From NCBI GenBank assembly GCA_033060915.1, contig CM065389.1, forward strand, positions 19,151,501 to 19,215,500: a DNA stretch of 64,000 bases, in the 5' to 3' direction. The DNA comes from Euryodendron excelsum. Taxonomy: Eukaryota > Streptophyta > Magnoliopsida > Ericales > Pentaphylacaceae. The first letter of the stretch is position 1. Every line of letters begins with the position of its first letter. Of the stretch, positions 37,467 through 48,944 are shown piece by piece. Both the position numbers and the translations under genes were made by a program. A model generated the notes under the pieces. It searched no databases. It was not told the DNA's origin and saw nothing but the letters and a program-made list of their open reading frames with translations.

Positions 37467-37595
37467 TAGAGTTAGAGAGGGAGACAGAGAATGGCTTCCG
37501 TTTCGAAGGAGGAGACCATCTTGAGATTGGCTCATTGGAAGATCAAGAATTTCTAACCTTGCACTTATGAAAAAGTCTGATCCTTTCACGGAGTA
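37467..37595 (+). pseudogene. BTB exon 1 copy c
   Basis: The third tandem copy, with ATG at 37,490 and a TAA at the same point as copy b. Homology runs on to 'aagtctgatcctttca', the codons for Lys-Ser-Asp-Pro-Phe in the true exon. Confidence 0.8.
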
Positions 37596-38105
37596 ATTAT
37601 TTAGGATAATTGTCACATTATATCAGATGTTTACGAGGTGTGATGTTCTATTTAAATTGTGACACGTGATATTATTTATATGGCAGGAGTTTTAAATTTG
37701 AAAAGCCAACAAATAAGATAATGCCTATAATATCTAAAAAAGTATTGTCTCTCTCTATACACATGACATTAAATAAATAAACCTGCCACACCACATAAGC
37801 ACGATGATGTGGTGTGATGGTCACATTAGATAATTTTTTCTATTGAAGGCTGAAATTTGAAACTGGTAACCTTTATTTAAGTACATGGTTTATAATTTTT
37901 TAATTTTTAATAAAATGTTGAAAAGATAAACTATAAGGTCACAAAAAGATAAAAAAAATTCAATTTTATTAAAACATTCTTAAGATGAAAAAATCAGTTA
38001 AGTAAACTCATCCAAACAAGCATTAATAATTATTGCTTGTGGTGCTCAAATAGTTAAATTTGCTTGTGACCTGATTAAAGGATTAGCTTATAATTTTATT
38101 GGCTT
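37596..38105. other. Intergenic, nothing recognised
   Basis: AT-rich, without ORFs. The phrase 'gatgtggtgtgatg' and the nearby 'gtgtgatgttct' hint at a decayed repeat, but no ends can be set. Confidence 0.5.
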
Positions 38106-38400
38106 TAGAGCTTGTTTGGAACTTGGGGGAGGGGAGGGGAGAGGAGGGAATGAAAGGAAAAAATTTTAAATTTTTTTCCATTTTCCTTTCGTTGTTTGAT
38201 TATACATAATAGAGAAATAAAAGAGAAAGGGGAGGAAAAAAAGAAAAAATTTTACAAATAACTCTCTCTTTATCATTTTTCTTTCCTTTTTACTTTTCTT
38301 TCATTTTTTTTACAAAACCAAACAAAGAAGAAAAATTATTTTTTTCTTCCTTTCTTTTTTTGTCTTTTTTGTCCCTCTCTTAAGTTTCAAACAGGCTGTA
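38106..38400. mobile_element. Foldback MITE
   Basis: The ends form an inverted repeat: gagcttgtttggaactt on the left and aagtttcaaacaggctg on the right. The inside is purine-rich on the left half and pyrimidine-rich on the right half, so the whole ~295 bases can fold back. MITEs with a 'cttgtttggaactt' end are common in plants. The superfamily is not decided and no target duplication is clear. Confidence 0.6.
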
Positions 38401-39071
38401 TGTTATATCATAATAGACGGGTACTTTTATTCATAGAAAATAGAAAAAGGTAAAAAAAAATTAGATGATACACAATGGAGTTAAAGAAAGAGAGTGTGGA
38501 GATGCGCACACCAAGTACTTGTAACACTTGTAGCCTTTCATAAGGGCTGCTATGATAGACTGGGTTGAGCGCTACTTAATTGACGCCATATCAGTTAGTT
38601 CGAGCTCATTAAATACAACGAGCCTAGCAGTATAACGCCAATCAAACGATACCTGATCCGTTGTGCTTCCCCTTCGCATCGGCCGCCCTCCATATACAGT
38701 AATAAAATTGTTTAATCAAGTTTCAATCAATCAATCAATCATTCTGTTTAATCAGGTTGCAATCAGTTATATCAATAAAACTGACTTCAAATGGAGAAAT
38801 TATTCGACCCTTCAAAAATACCACGCGCCTTACTTTCCAAGACGCAAAGCCAATGAGTAACGTAAAGCAAGGTCTCGTGGTCCAAGACATAATGACTTTT
38901 ATCGTCGATAAGGATAAGCTTAGCGTCTTTGACGAGCCAGGCCGTGCAAGCCTTTTCAAGTTTTCAACCACTGAATTAATTTTGAATAATGACAGTTAGT
39001 GTTACCATCTTTTAAAAATGAGCACTTAAACTCTTTGAAGGTTCTTATATCAGCAGGAGAAACCTTCGCCA
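38401..39071. other. Intergenic with an unassigned 80-codon ORF
   Basis: A plus ORF at 38,757-38,999 overlaps a similar-length minus ORF at 38,735-38,971, so at most one is real, and neither resembles a known family. The sequence is less AT-rich than its neighbours and could be an old gene or transposon fragment. Confidence 0.35.
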
Positions 39072-39480
39072 TTAGTTTTTTTTGTTAGTTGGCCAATTTG
39101 ACCAAATAAAATAATAAAATTATCCCCTATTTAAAATAAAAAATAAGAAAAAATATACTTTCTTTTAAAATATACTTGAAAGGTGGTCATTTATTCATTG
39201 TTGTACTTTTTACAATAAATATAGTGAACTAAATGTATATCTATAAATTAGTTTGAAGTTAAAAGATATATAACAATAAATTTTATAAAAATTTTGTAAT
39301 CAAAAATAAAATTCACAATTGCTGTAAATTTTATTATAAAAAGTACAATAATGAATAAATGACCACCTTTCAAGTATATTTTAAAAAAAGTATATTTTTT
39401 TATTTTTTATTTTTTATTTTAAATAAAGGACAATTTTGTTATTTTATTTGATCAAATTGGTCAACTAATAAAAAAACTAA
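39072..39480. mobile_element. Long foldback MITE
   Basis: Two arms of about 180-190 bases are near-perfect reverse complements, from ttagttttttttgttag at the left to aaaaaaactaa at the right. They share the phrase 'gaccacctttcaagtatatt' and its complement. It is very AT-rich and does not code. A TTA/TAA at the edges may be part of the terminal repeat or the target site. Confidence 0.7.
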
Positions 39481-40220
39481 GCAGAGGTCCTTTTGTTAGT
39501 ATACAAAATCTTAAAAAATTTAGGTGTTTATTTTTAAAAAATAATAATACTAGCTGTTATTACTCAAAACGACAAGGGGTGCACATGAAATTCATCCATT
39601 ATTTTTTTCACGAAAGTTTAGAAATGAAAAAATTAACTCTATATTTTAGAATTTTGTATACACGTGCTTTGGTTGACAATTCTCGAATTAAGAATAACTT
39701 CCAACGCTTGGACCCACCACCAATATATGAAATTAATTATAAGAAAATGTCGGTCGGTTCTGTTCTGCTTTTGTGGCAAAACTGAAGTTGGAATCTGAAA
39801 GGTACAAATAACTTTGATAAACAAATCCCAGGTTAAGTGCGAACCCACGTCATGGATCTATTTAATTCCCAATTTGTAAACCCAACCACTAGTTTGGCTT
39901 GAAAGGACTGAAGCTACTACTGCATCCAAACACTCTTCATAAGATACCATAGATAAGCGTCCGCACGAACATGGTGCTGCAATCCAATAAATATTTGCCA
40001 CGTTTAAGTAACAGGAAACGACTGTCCTTATCCGGACATAAACGCAAAAGAACCGACGAACATATGAAAAGTAAACTTTTTTATGACAATCTTACCCTCC
40101 GCAAATTAGAAAATAAAGTACCAAAAAAACATTCATCACTTGTCATTTGCATAATTAATTTGATGTAAATATTTTTTTGGGGTAAACCTTTTAAAAAATC
40201 TTCGAAAAAGCTAAACAGTG

Positions 40221-40222
<2 letters not shown>
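39481..40222. other. Upstream region of the BTB gene
   Basis: No gene is seen; two short ORFs (39,579-39,785 and 39,971-40,168, +) show no family features. It is likely to contain the promoter of the BTB gene, but no TATA box can be chosen with confidence. Confidence 0.4.

Positions 40223-40260
<38 letters not shown>
40223..40260. repeat. (TC)n microsatellite before the BTB gene
   Basis: An uninterrupted tc run of 19 units, about 135 bases before the start codon. Confidence 0.9.
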
Positions 40261-40264
<4 letters not shown>

Positions 40265-40358
40265 GATTTTTCTCACACACATTCTCTCTCTAAGACGAGC
40301 AGGTAGTTGCAGATTTTTCTCACACACATTCTCTCTCTAAGACGAGCAGGTAGTTGCA
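40265..40358 (+). repeat. 47-base tandem duplication in the BTB 5' leader
   Basis: Two identical copies (40,265-40,311 and 40,312-40,358) of a segment containing tctcacacacattctctctc and gacgagcaggtagttgcag. The same segment is seen once in the exon-1 copies at 37.2 kb. Confidence 0.9.
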
Positions 40359-40362
40359 GAGT

Positions 40363-40364
<2 letters not shown>

Positions 40365-40396
<32 letters not shown>
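40365..40396. repeat. (GA)n tract abutting the BTB start codon
   Basis: An unbroken ga run of 16 units that reaches the A of the ATG. GA-rich 5' leaders are common in plants and can bind BPC-type GAGA factors. Confidence 0.9.
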
Positions 40397-40400
<4 letters not shown>

Positions 40401-43366
40401 CGCCGATTCGAAGGTGGAGACCATCTCGAGATTGGCTCAGTGGAGAATCGAGAATTTCGTACCTTGCACTTACAAAAAGTCCGATCCATTCAAGGTCGGA
40501 ATTTGGAATTGGTAACCCCCCCCTTCTCTCTCTACAACTCTTTCTCTCTCTAAAGATACCTAATATATGTATGTGTATATGCATGCGTATACGCATCTTT
40601 AATCATGTGTACTCATTATGTAGTGTACGAGTGAGTTTGATATCTTTGTTTGTTGATTCGAATTCAGGCACTTATCAATTGAGAAGAATCGGTATCTCTA
40701 CATTCGTCTCTTTCCAGAGTCCTCCAGAGCGTCTAAAGAACAGCCTCCGATCGCGAGATTTGTTCTTCGAGTCTCCAATACTGGCGCTAACCGCAGGCTC
40801 TACATCTCCCCAAGTATGAAATTTTGCAAACGTATAGATATAGTATATAGTGTATGCGTGTGTGTATTCGTTGCTTAATGGTATTTTAACGATTGTCGAT
40901 TTCATAATTGCTTTGTGACTTATGACTTTCTTAAGATTGGGTTTTTTGATGTTGACACGAAATGGTAAACCAAAGTTATTACATTTAGATACTAGTTCTG
41001 TGGAGTCTTGGGGCTGTTGATGTTAATTATTATTTTTGGTGATATGTAGAAAGTTACGAACGGGAACATTATTAGTTCCCTGAAAATTTAAATATTTGCA
41101 GGGCTGAAGCCAGGATAGTCTTTTGGGTTTGTTTGGTGGGTTTGTTTGGGGGCAAGAACAGGTCTAAAAATAATACAACTAATAAAATAAGCTAGATTTA
41201 GTATACGGAAAAAAATAGCATCCATTGGTCTTAATTAAGATACGACAGAAAAGTACTACTAAAAAGTTATAATCAAAGGGCCATTCGAGAACACTTCATG
41301 TCCTGGAATTCATCTGTGATTGAATTTATACTAAACTTCTCAGAGAATTCTTTTTCAATGAACACAATCAAAGTGTATGTGAGAAAATCAACTTGTATCT
41401 TGTTCTGAAGTTTAGTTTTAATAATATTCATTACTGAAAATACACATTCTGCAGTCGCAGTAGAAACTAAAACTGTAAGAACAAGCCTAACCATTCTATA
41501 AAGAAGTGAGTAGATCTCTAATTTTATTAAGGATGCTGAAAGAGGTGTCAAGCATTGTGCTTTGCTGGAAAATTTTCTTCACGTTATCTGCATTAGTCTT
41601 AGATGAAGGCAGTGGAACAGGACTTTCCATTATACCAAATAAACCGTTACAATACTGACCCCCTTTTTCTGTTAAAATTTAAAAAGAAAAATGAAAACAG
41701 AAACTTAAGGCTTCATTTGGTTACGGTTTCAATTTCTGTTTTTGTTTTCTGAAATTCGACAAAATTGCATTTAGCAAATTAATTCCGGAAACTGTTCCTT
41801 TTGAAACCGCATTTGGTAAGTCGGTTCCGGAACTTGTTTTTGGAAATTTTTTTAGAAAACACTCCAATTTTGGGAACCATTAAAAAGGTATTTTCTAAGT
41901 TTTCGAAACTGTTTTCACACGAAAATGAAAATGACATAAAAACGATGGTGTTTTTGATGGTTCTATTTTTCTTTTTTCGAAAACGAGAAAAACGAGCAGT
42001 CCTCAGATTTTTTAGTCCCGAGAACATGAAAAACGAAACCGAAACTAGAACCGAGACCGGCACGAAACAGAGTCTAAATATCTAGAAATCTAATTCTAGT
42101 CATAGTCTAAACCAAGTTACTATGAAATAGAATCTTCACCTAGGTGCTATAATGGATTTAATGAAATCCACCCCTTAAAGACAATGCATCATATAACAAC
42201 TGTGCGTCTGATGCAATTACATGCCAATGTCCACTTACACTATATTGCTTCATGCTGCAGTTCATGAAAGACTGCTTCGAAGTAGCGACGACTTTGTCTG
42301 GCCTGTTGATTCCACCTTTCTTGGTCGTTTCATGATCGATGTTGAGTTTCTGGATCTGAAGATCTGCCCAGTGAATGTGAGGTTTTCTCTATATATAATC
42401 ATCCAGTGTGTCATACTGCATTTCAAAGTTGGATTGGATTGTAATTGTTAAATGATGTCATTTGGTGTTTAGGTTTGTATAGCACTTTACCAGCCAAAAA
42501 TGCCTTGGAAACATAGTTTAGGATCCACTGTCCACATAACCAAAAAGGTTATGACTGAGAACCTGCCTAATAGGCCTATCTTCAATTTTCTGATCTTCAG
42601 CAGAACATAATCTAGGAATCAAATGCATTTAAAATAGCAAATTTTATAAGAGTGCAAATTCTCACTATGGTTTGTTACAGAGAATCACACACCAATACAT
42701 TGCCCATATTAATCATGTCATTGATCTTAATCTCTCTAGTCCTTCCTCTATTAAACTCAGGGTGGAGAAGCTAATTCCATTTGGCCCAGTGATGGAACGA
42801 TGCAATCTCAAGCAAGCCAAAGCACTCTTCGATGCCTCTCTCGCATGCTTGATGAGGCTATCCATGCCGATGTCACCATCAACACAGCAGACGGCACAGT
42901 AAGTGCTCACAAGGCTATACTTGCTGCAAGTTCTCCTGTGTTCCAGAGCATGTTCTTGCATAACCTCAAAGAGAAAGAATCATCCACAATTGACATAGAA
43001 GACATGTCACAGGAGTCTTGCATGGCTCTTCTTAGTTACTTGTATGGAACCATAAAGCAAGAAGATTTCTGGAAGCACCGGCTGGCATTGCTGGGTGCAG
43101 CGAACAAGTACGACATTGCAAACCTGAAAGATTCATGTGAGGAAAGCCTGTTGGAGGACATCAATAGCGGAAATGTCCTCGAGCGGTTGCAGGAAGCATG
43201 GCTTTACCAGCTGAACAAGTTGAAGAAAGGATGCTTGATGTACTTGTTTGATTTTGGCAAGATCTATGATGTTAGAGATGAAATTAACAACTTTTTCAGG
43301 CAGGCAGACAGGGAGCTGATGTTGGAGATGTTTCAGGAGGTGCTTACTGTTTGGAAACCTGTATAA
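40396..43366 (+). CDS. BTB/POZ domain-containing protein, four exons
   Basis: Exons 40,396-40,511, 40,668-40,813, 42,261-42,376 and 42,761-43,366 join in frame across GT-AG introns to 327 codons plus TAA. The pattern resembles Arabidopsis At1g55760 (about 329 residues, from memory). Residues 1-126 form a MATH-like N-terminal region (motifs SRLAQWRIENF and FMIDVEFLDLKI). The BTB fold spans about 161-262, with the core DVTINTADGTVSAHKAILAA. A helical BACK-like tail follows and ends FQEVLTVWKPV. Such proteins usually bind Cullin3 as substrate adaptors for ubiquitin ligases; that role is inferred. The start is the only ATG in frame with the conserved N-terminus. It follows a GA tract. Intron 2 (1.45 kb) holds a hAT remnant. 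No lesions were seen, so this is the one intact host gene here. The ATG at 42,800 is internal. Confidence 0.92.
41099..41600 (-). mobile_element. hAT transposase C-terminal remnant in BTB intron 2
   Basis: A minus-strand ORF (41,551-41,273) encodes the hAT dimerisation region: core RLVLTVLVSTATAECVFSVM, then IIKTKL and IVFIEKEFSE. This part helps the transposase dimerise. The phrase cagggctgaagccagga at 41,099 resembles the terminal repeat of plant TTF-zinc-finger hAT elements. The zinc finger and catalytic parts are absent, so it is a dead fragment. Its right end is not clear. Confidence 0.75.
41708..42085. repeat. Foldback-like repeat in BTB intron 2
   Basis: The left half is rich in tttctg/gttttc phrases and the right half in gaaaac/cgaaac phrases. 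The ends 'tttcatttggttacggtttc' (approximate) and 'gaaaccgaaactag' look like a decayed inverted repeat. Two opposite ORFs of 94 codons mirror each other, as expected of a foldback, and are not genes. Probably a MITE. Confidence 0.4.
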
Positions 43367-45355
43367 ACTATCACGGAATGAATGTGCTCCATCAGGTATT
43401 GTATATATGATTTCATGGTTTGTATGTATTGCATTTAAGGTTTTACAGTGTCGATACTTGGTAGTTTTGAGATTAGACAATGAACACAGGCTGGTAAGAT
43501 GTCTGTTAATGTAGCACTCTACCCTGGATTAAACAATATATCAAGGTTAAGGAATATAGTGGGTGTGCCTTGTATGAATTTCTGTTTTGGGTTTCAAAGT
43601 GTGCTATTATTCCTGTGAATGTTCAACATCTAATCTATAATTTGAAAAGCAATGTACACATCCACATGGGAATGGGAATAAAGCAATGTATGCATTACAA
43701 AAGTTTTTATGCAAGATTAAAGATGCTTTGTTTTATGTTTTAATACCTTACTAATACATGTGGCAACTAACTATTGGTCCAATTCGTCTGCATATTACTT
43801 CTGTTTGACAATGCCATTCAATTCTAATTTCGTACAAGAATTCACATTAAGTAACACATAAACCAAGCTTTTCTGGAACCTACTATGTAACATCACCTGT
43901 TGAGATTCTCAAAACAGTTCCATATATGCTTGAGCTCAGGTTGTATTCTGTAATCAAAGCTGGTGAGGTGGCTGCATTGCGTAATAGCATCACGGATTCA
44001 AAAGAAGGAAATAAACTGTCTCCCTGCACAGGTCAGGGCGTCACGGGTTCAAAATAAGGAAATAACCAACCAACTTACCTATAAGGTATTTCTTCTGCTT
44101 TGTGGCCTGGTAAAGAGCTTCCCATGTACTCCAACCACTGCAATCTCTTCTTTCCACAAAAGTTCTCTTCCCCGGCCGTTGGGGGAGTCTCCTCCGTGGA
44201 GGCTGCCGGTTTAGGCAGTTCCTGACGTCGTCTTGTGGCAGTTCTGTCCTGTAATTCTCTCGCTATTGATCCTTTTCAAGGAGAGAAAATTACTGTTTAG
44301 GTCATGTGCGGCCTTGATTTTTATACAGGCTGGTTTTGAAACTGTGAGACTTGCTCGGTGGAATTTCAATAAATTGCTGGTTTTAACATGAGTTTGGATC
44401 ATAGTTGTCAATATTCAAATGGCTAAGAGATATAAAAAATAAATTTACAATCTTAAAGTAGCACTATAAAGTATTAGAATATTTTCATAGTCAATTAAAA
44501 GTACTAATGCTACACACAATCTATGGATATTTACTAAAATAATTATATAATATTGTTAAGAAATAAAATTTGAGAGCATGAAAATAAATAGTAAAAATTA
44601 TGATAACTATGTTTCTAGGGATTTACACAATACTTTTAGAGAATTTTTAACAAATTTCTTTAGATTTTGCCAGAGTTTCTGAAGTATATCAAAAGTTTAT
44701 CCTAAAAATTTCTCTTAAAATTTGAAAAATGCTTTGTTTCCATCCGTCCCAAAACGAGTTTCCCTCTCATTTCCTGGTACCAGTGGTTTGGACAAGTCTT
44801 GGCATAATCAGCGTTGATGTTCTGTGACAAGTCTTAGCATAATCAGCCCTGAGACTGCATTTGATCAATTTCTGAGTCCAAAACAAAAGACCAGTGTCAC
44901 AAGCATCATGCTGCAAGCAATTGTAGAATCTGGAGTTTCATTTCAAATACAAGAACAGAGTGATGCTATTATACAACAGACATTTCATGCCACTGGGTAA
45001 CAATATGAAAACCAGCGTTGCCAACAATCTCCATGACTCTCATCAGCTATGGGATTCACCAAAAGAATTGATGAAAAGGAAGAGAAAAGGGTTTCAAACT
45101 GTACACAAAACAATAAAATATTGTGTACAGTTCCTTTATTTTACAATGGTTATGTATATAGGGACCATCTCTCTTCTGCCTCAGAGCAAATTACAGTTTC
45201 CGGTGACTCACATTGGGAATTGCTTTGGGGAAGCAGGGAGCGCATCAAACCGCAAAAAATCGTGAGGAATTGTAGATCATCTACAATTCAGCACAAGAAC
45301 TAATGGCTTTGAGATGAGCACTAGAGTTAGTTACAATCCATCCTTGAATTAGCTT
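43367..45355. other. Spacer between BTB gene and CAO pseudogene
   Basis: The first ~350 bases are the BTB 3' UTR and flank, with candidate polyadenylation signals near 43,540 and 43,677. At 43,970-44,060 the phrases 'tcacggattcaaa' and 'tcacgggttcaaa' resemble tRNA-type B boxes, so an old SINE is possible but unproven. The remainder is AT-rich with no convincing gene; ORFs at 44,960-45,303 look random. Confidence 0.45.
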
Positions 45356-46289
45356 TTATGTTGATTTTCGGAAGGGCAATTGCTTAGTTCCTTGCTCCAC
45401 AGCGTCTCTCCATAGCCTATACCTTACTCCTAGCTTATTATAAGATACCAGCCAATTCCACACATTTGCCCCATTGAGCATCTGGTCTTGTTGGCCAACT
45501 ACAAGCCGTAGATCCTCATTCAAGACCTGAAAGGAATCATACATTTGCACTTGGGACAGAATTTCAGAAAAGATTGACAATAATTTCACCAAACTCCCAA
45601 CTGTACGAGAAACTCTTCATTTAAAACAAAAAAAAAAAAACAAAGTTTTTCCAATCCTGCAGGTGCCAAAATGGGTGCAAGAAGCCAAAAAAATTTATTT
45701 TTGTCTTCAGGCATGATTTGCAATTATATCATTATGCCATAAGGTCTTATTTAAAACATAAAACAAAAAAAGTTACACCATTTAAAGGATCATGGAGGCA
45801 ATAAAATTTTCAATAGGTCATTCAATCAAACCATGCTGTATAACTAAAGATATATGAACAAAGGCGATATCTATGGTATAAAGCTTTACCTTTTCTGCAA
45901 AATACCTCCACAGATACTGCATGAAAGGTATGTGCTTTAGGATGGGAGCGAAATCTAGTGACATTTTTATAATAGCCTTGTCTTCTACCTAGATGAGGGT
46001 AAGCACAGGTGAAGTTGGTGAAGATGCATAGAGCACTGCTTGGTGGTCTGTCCCTCCAATTTCCCAAGCTTAGAGATCCCAATGGTTGACAACACAATAC
46101 AAGGCGGTCGAAATTCCATATCTATGGGATAGGGGTCCCAATATCCTTGGAGCCCAGATGCAGGTGTCAAGAATTTCACCAGGCTGAGAACAGAGGCAAG
46201 CAACAATATGAGTAATTCTGAAGTTTGCTCAAACATAACAAGAAAACCGAAAGATAATATTAATTAAAATTAAAAACCATGTATTCCAT

Positions 46290-46410
46290 AGCTTAAAAGT
46301 TAAATTATGTATAAAATCACGTTGCTTTATGTGCATATATCGGACATGTTTGGACGCGTGTCTGAAACTTGTCGGCGGTTGTCCGACATGGACACGGTAC
46401 CTGTGTTTGT
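46290..46410. repeat. Repeat with 'gtgtctgaaacttgtcgg' phrases in CAO intron 7
   Basis: Overlapping phrases such as ggacgcgtgtctg, ttgtccgacatgg and gacacggtac look like the degenerate GTGTCGGAC repeat seen in many plant introns. The ends are not definable. Confidence 0.35.
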
Positions 46411-48406
46411 ACTTCTTAAGATGCAAATAACTAAACAATGATGTCCTTCCTTGATTCCTGATATCATTTGCATTTATGCTCTGAATAGACTGACTTCAAG
46501 AGCTAACACAACATAAAACTCATTCAGAAGCTATGCCAAACAAAAGGGGAGTATTTCGTTTCACCTTGATCCCAGATGCTCAAGAATCACATGAATGGTC
46601 TTTTGATTTTCAATTTAAATATGGGTACTTAATACTCATCTAAACAGGTCTACTTAATTGTTTAATTGTTTTGATCACTTTATGAATAATGAAACAAACC
46701 TGGGAACACTCAATCCCTTGGCAAAGGTGGAAGTGTGAGTAAAAGGGGCATGTGCAAGATCCAAAAGGTTGTCCAGAAGTAGCCCGTGTTCCACTGGGAG
46801 TTCCATGAATCTAACAATCCAAAAGACATAATAAAATATGACATGTGAACTTCTGTAAAATTATTGAAACATGCTTCATACTTCATATAATCATCGCATT
46901 TGCAGCGACTGAGAAAACCTGAAAGCATTTACAACATACCTCGGCATGTATTTTAAAACCTGGAGGAGGATGTAAAGAAGGAAGGGTGGCTGTTGGAGGG
47001 TCATTTCCTGGCCAAATCCATATCATTCCCTCTTGCTCAAAGCATGGCAATGCTAAGTCTTATCTTCACATTACATAACCCCGTGGATGGCATTTTCTCA
47101 CACTTACCATCTGTTGAGTATTCACACTACATGTTTAGATATATTCCTTCTTCAAAGTAAATGATACTAATACTCTCATGCATTTTAAGGACTGGTCTTT
47201 CGTTAGCTCTTATTTCCTTCAAGTATAGCGTATAGACCTCCAAAAATTGTTCCTTCCCTTCTTACTCACCATGGTAAGGACATTGGATGCTATCCTCATT
47301 TACCGAGCCAAGGTCAAGAGGGCATGTTTTATGAGCACAGGTATTCTGGACACATCCAGGTTTCCCGTCTTTTCCACAAAAGATAACCCAAGGTTCCTCA
47401 AAGCAATCAATTGGGATCTGATACAGAAAAGTGACAAGAGAAATGGAAAGAAATGTTGGAAAAGGTCTGATTGGTGGTTGGAGAATCAGTCTTAACACAT
47501 AAAAAAGAATCATTATTTTTCAAAGAACTAGCTTACCATTGTGTCATCCTTCAGGTCAGCAGAGAAAGCAACAGGGTACCAGAAAATCTTCAAACAGGGA
47601 TGGTAAGGTCGAACAGGACCAGAAACATTCAGGCTTTTCCGGGGAAGGTTACTTGTAACAGTGTCCCGAGATTCTGGGGAAATGCTGGGTGGAGAAGTTG
47701 TGCGGTCAGAATCTTTTGTCATGTTTCTGTCTTCTAACAGTTTATCATTAACCAATGCTTCCATGTAAGCAAGCTTATCTAAAGCAGTGGCAACCCTTGC
47801 TTCAGATATATGAACCTGCCATATTAATATATCAGACAATAAAAATGGCTATCAGGTTACTCTTGGAACATAGTCTCTTAGGTTGGATGACACAAACTAA
47901 AGACTTGTGTAGCTAGCCGGTGAACAAATGGTGCGCATTTATGCTTATGGATCTTCTAAAACAAGCTTTTCAGATTGTCATCGTCTTTCATCTCATTAGT
48001 GGGAAATTTCCAAAACCTGTCTGTGTGCTTGTGCAAGGTCTTCTTGCAACTCTGCAAGCTCGTTCTTCGGGGTGCCACTGGATTTATATTTACGCGCCAG
48101 AGGGTTAGTTCTTCCACAACCTACAACCAGATCTCTTAAAGTGAGAAATACCCGAAACAGCAATTAAAACTCGAAACAATCAACAAACAGCATTTATATC
48201 GAGACAAAAAAAAAAAGTTGAACTAAATATGAACTTTCAGATTTGATAAAATAGAGACCTTTTCGTGGAGGAGCATGATTGTAAGTAGATCTTGCCAAGC
48301 CCCCCAATCGCGGTATCAAATCTGGCCACTTCTAGGGCTTGACTCACGTCCAAGTAACTTCCCTTTACACTGGGAATTTAGACCTCGGATCTTCCACATC
48401 AAAGAG

Positions 48407-48944
48407 TAGGGGTGTGGATCGGTCGGTTTAGTTTAGGTCCATCTCGAACTTATTTGATCTTAATCGGTTATAAATTTTTGAATCCAAAATCGAATTAAAT
48501 TTTTTAGAGAATTGAATCGAGATGATTCTAGTTAGTTCAGTTCAATTCTGTTGGTTGGGGTTGAATTCATTTTTATTATTCAAACTTGATTTTTTTATTA
48601 AAAAAATTAAAAATAAGATTAACCTTTGTATCTTAATTTTTTAAAAAAATAATAAAATAACATACAAGTATAAATTAATAATAATTAAGTTTAAATAATC
48701 ATTATCTAAAGGTATATATATATATAATATGTAAACTTTTTGTAATAAATATATTATAGGTCTCGGTTCGATTTTGGTTTGAGTCCGATTCTCAAATGTT
48801 TTAATTCGAGAACTGAATCAATCTCATCGAGTCTCTAACTTTTAAACTTAGAAGCGAACCGAACCTCTACCAAAACCGAATTGAATCTAACTAGAACAAT
48901 TAAATTGATTCAATTTTCAAGTAATTCGGTTTTTTTTAACACTA
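48407..48944. mobile_element. hAT-like MITE inserted in CAO exon 2
   Basis: 538 bases from taggggtg to aacacta, flanked by tcaaagag (48,399-48,406) and tcaaaaag (48,945-48,952), an 8-base target duplication with one mismatch. The exon continues in register on both sides (codons for Thr-Leu-Phe-Asp before, Phe-Asp-Val-Glu after). Eight-base duplications and TAGGGGTG ends are hallmarks of hAT elements. Inside are subterminal 'cggttcg/cgaaccg' phrases and no ORF, so it is non-autonomous. Confidence 0.8.

Noticed and set aside
40273..40905. ORFs of 76-170 codons on both strands over the BTB 5' end
   Set aside because: They read through the simple repeats and intron 1 and do not match the spliced protein. 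The four-exon model explains the region.
41779..42085. Two 94-codon ORFs facing each other in BTB intron 2
   Set aside because: They mirror each other because the DNA is a foldback, and no protein family is recognised.
43970..44060. Possible tRNA gene or SINE from GGTTCAAA-like boxes
   Set aside because: No cloverleaf, A box at the right spacing, or tail could be found. I kept it only as a note under the spacer.
47471..47737. Plus-strand ORFs over the CAO region (also 47,247-47,495 and 47,920-48,108)
   Set aside because: They are shadows of CAO exons on the minus strand, whose codons match CAO motifs.
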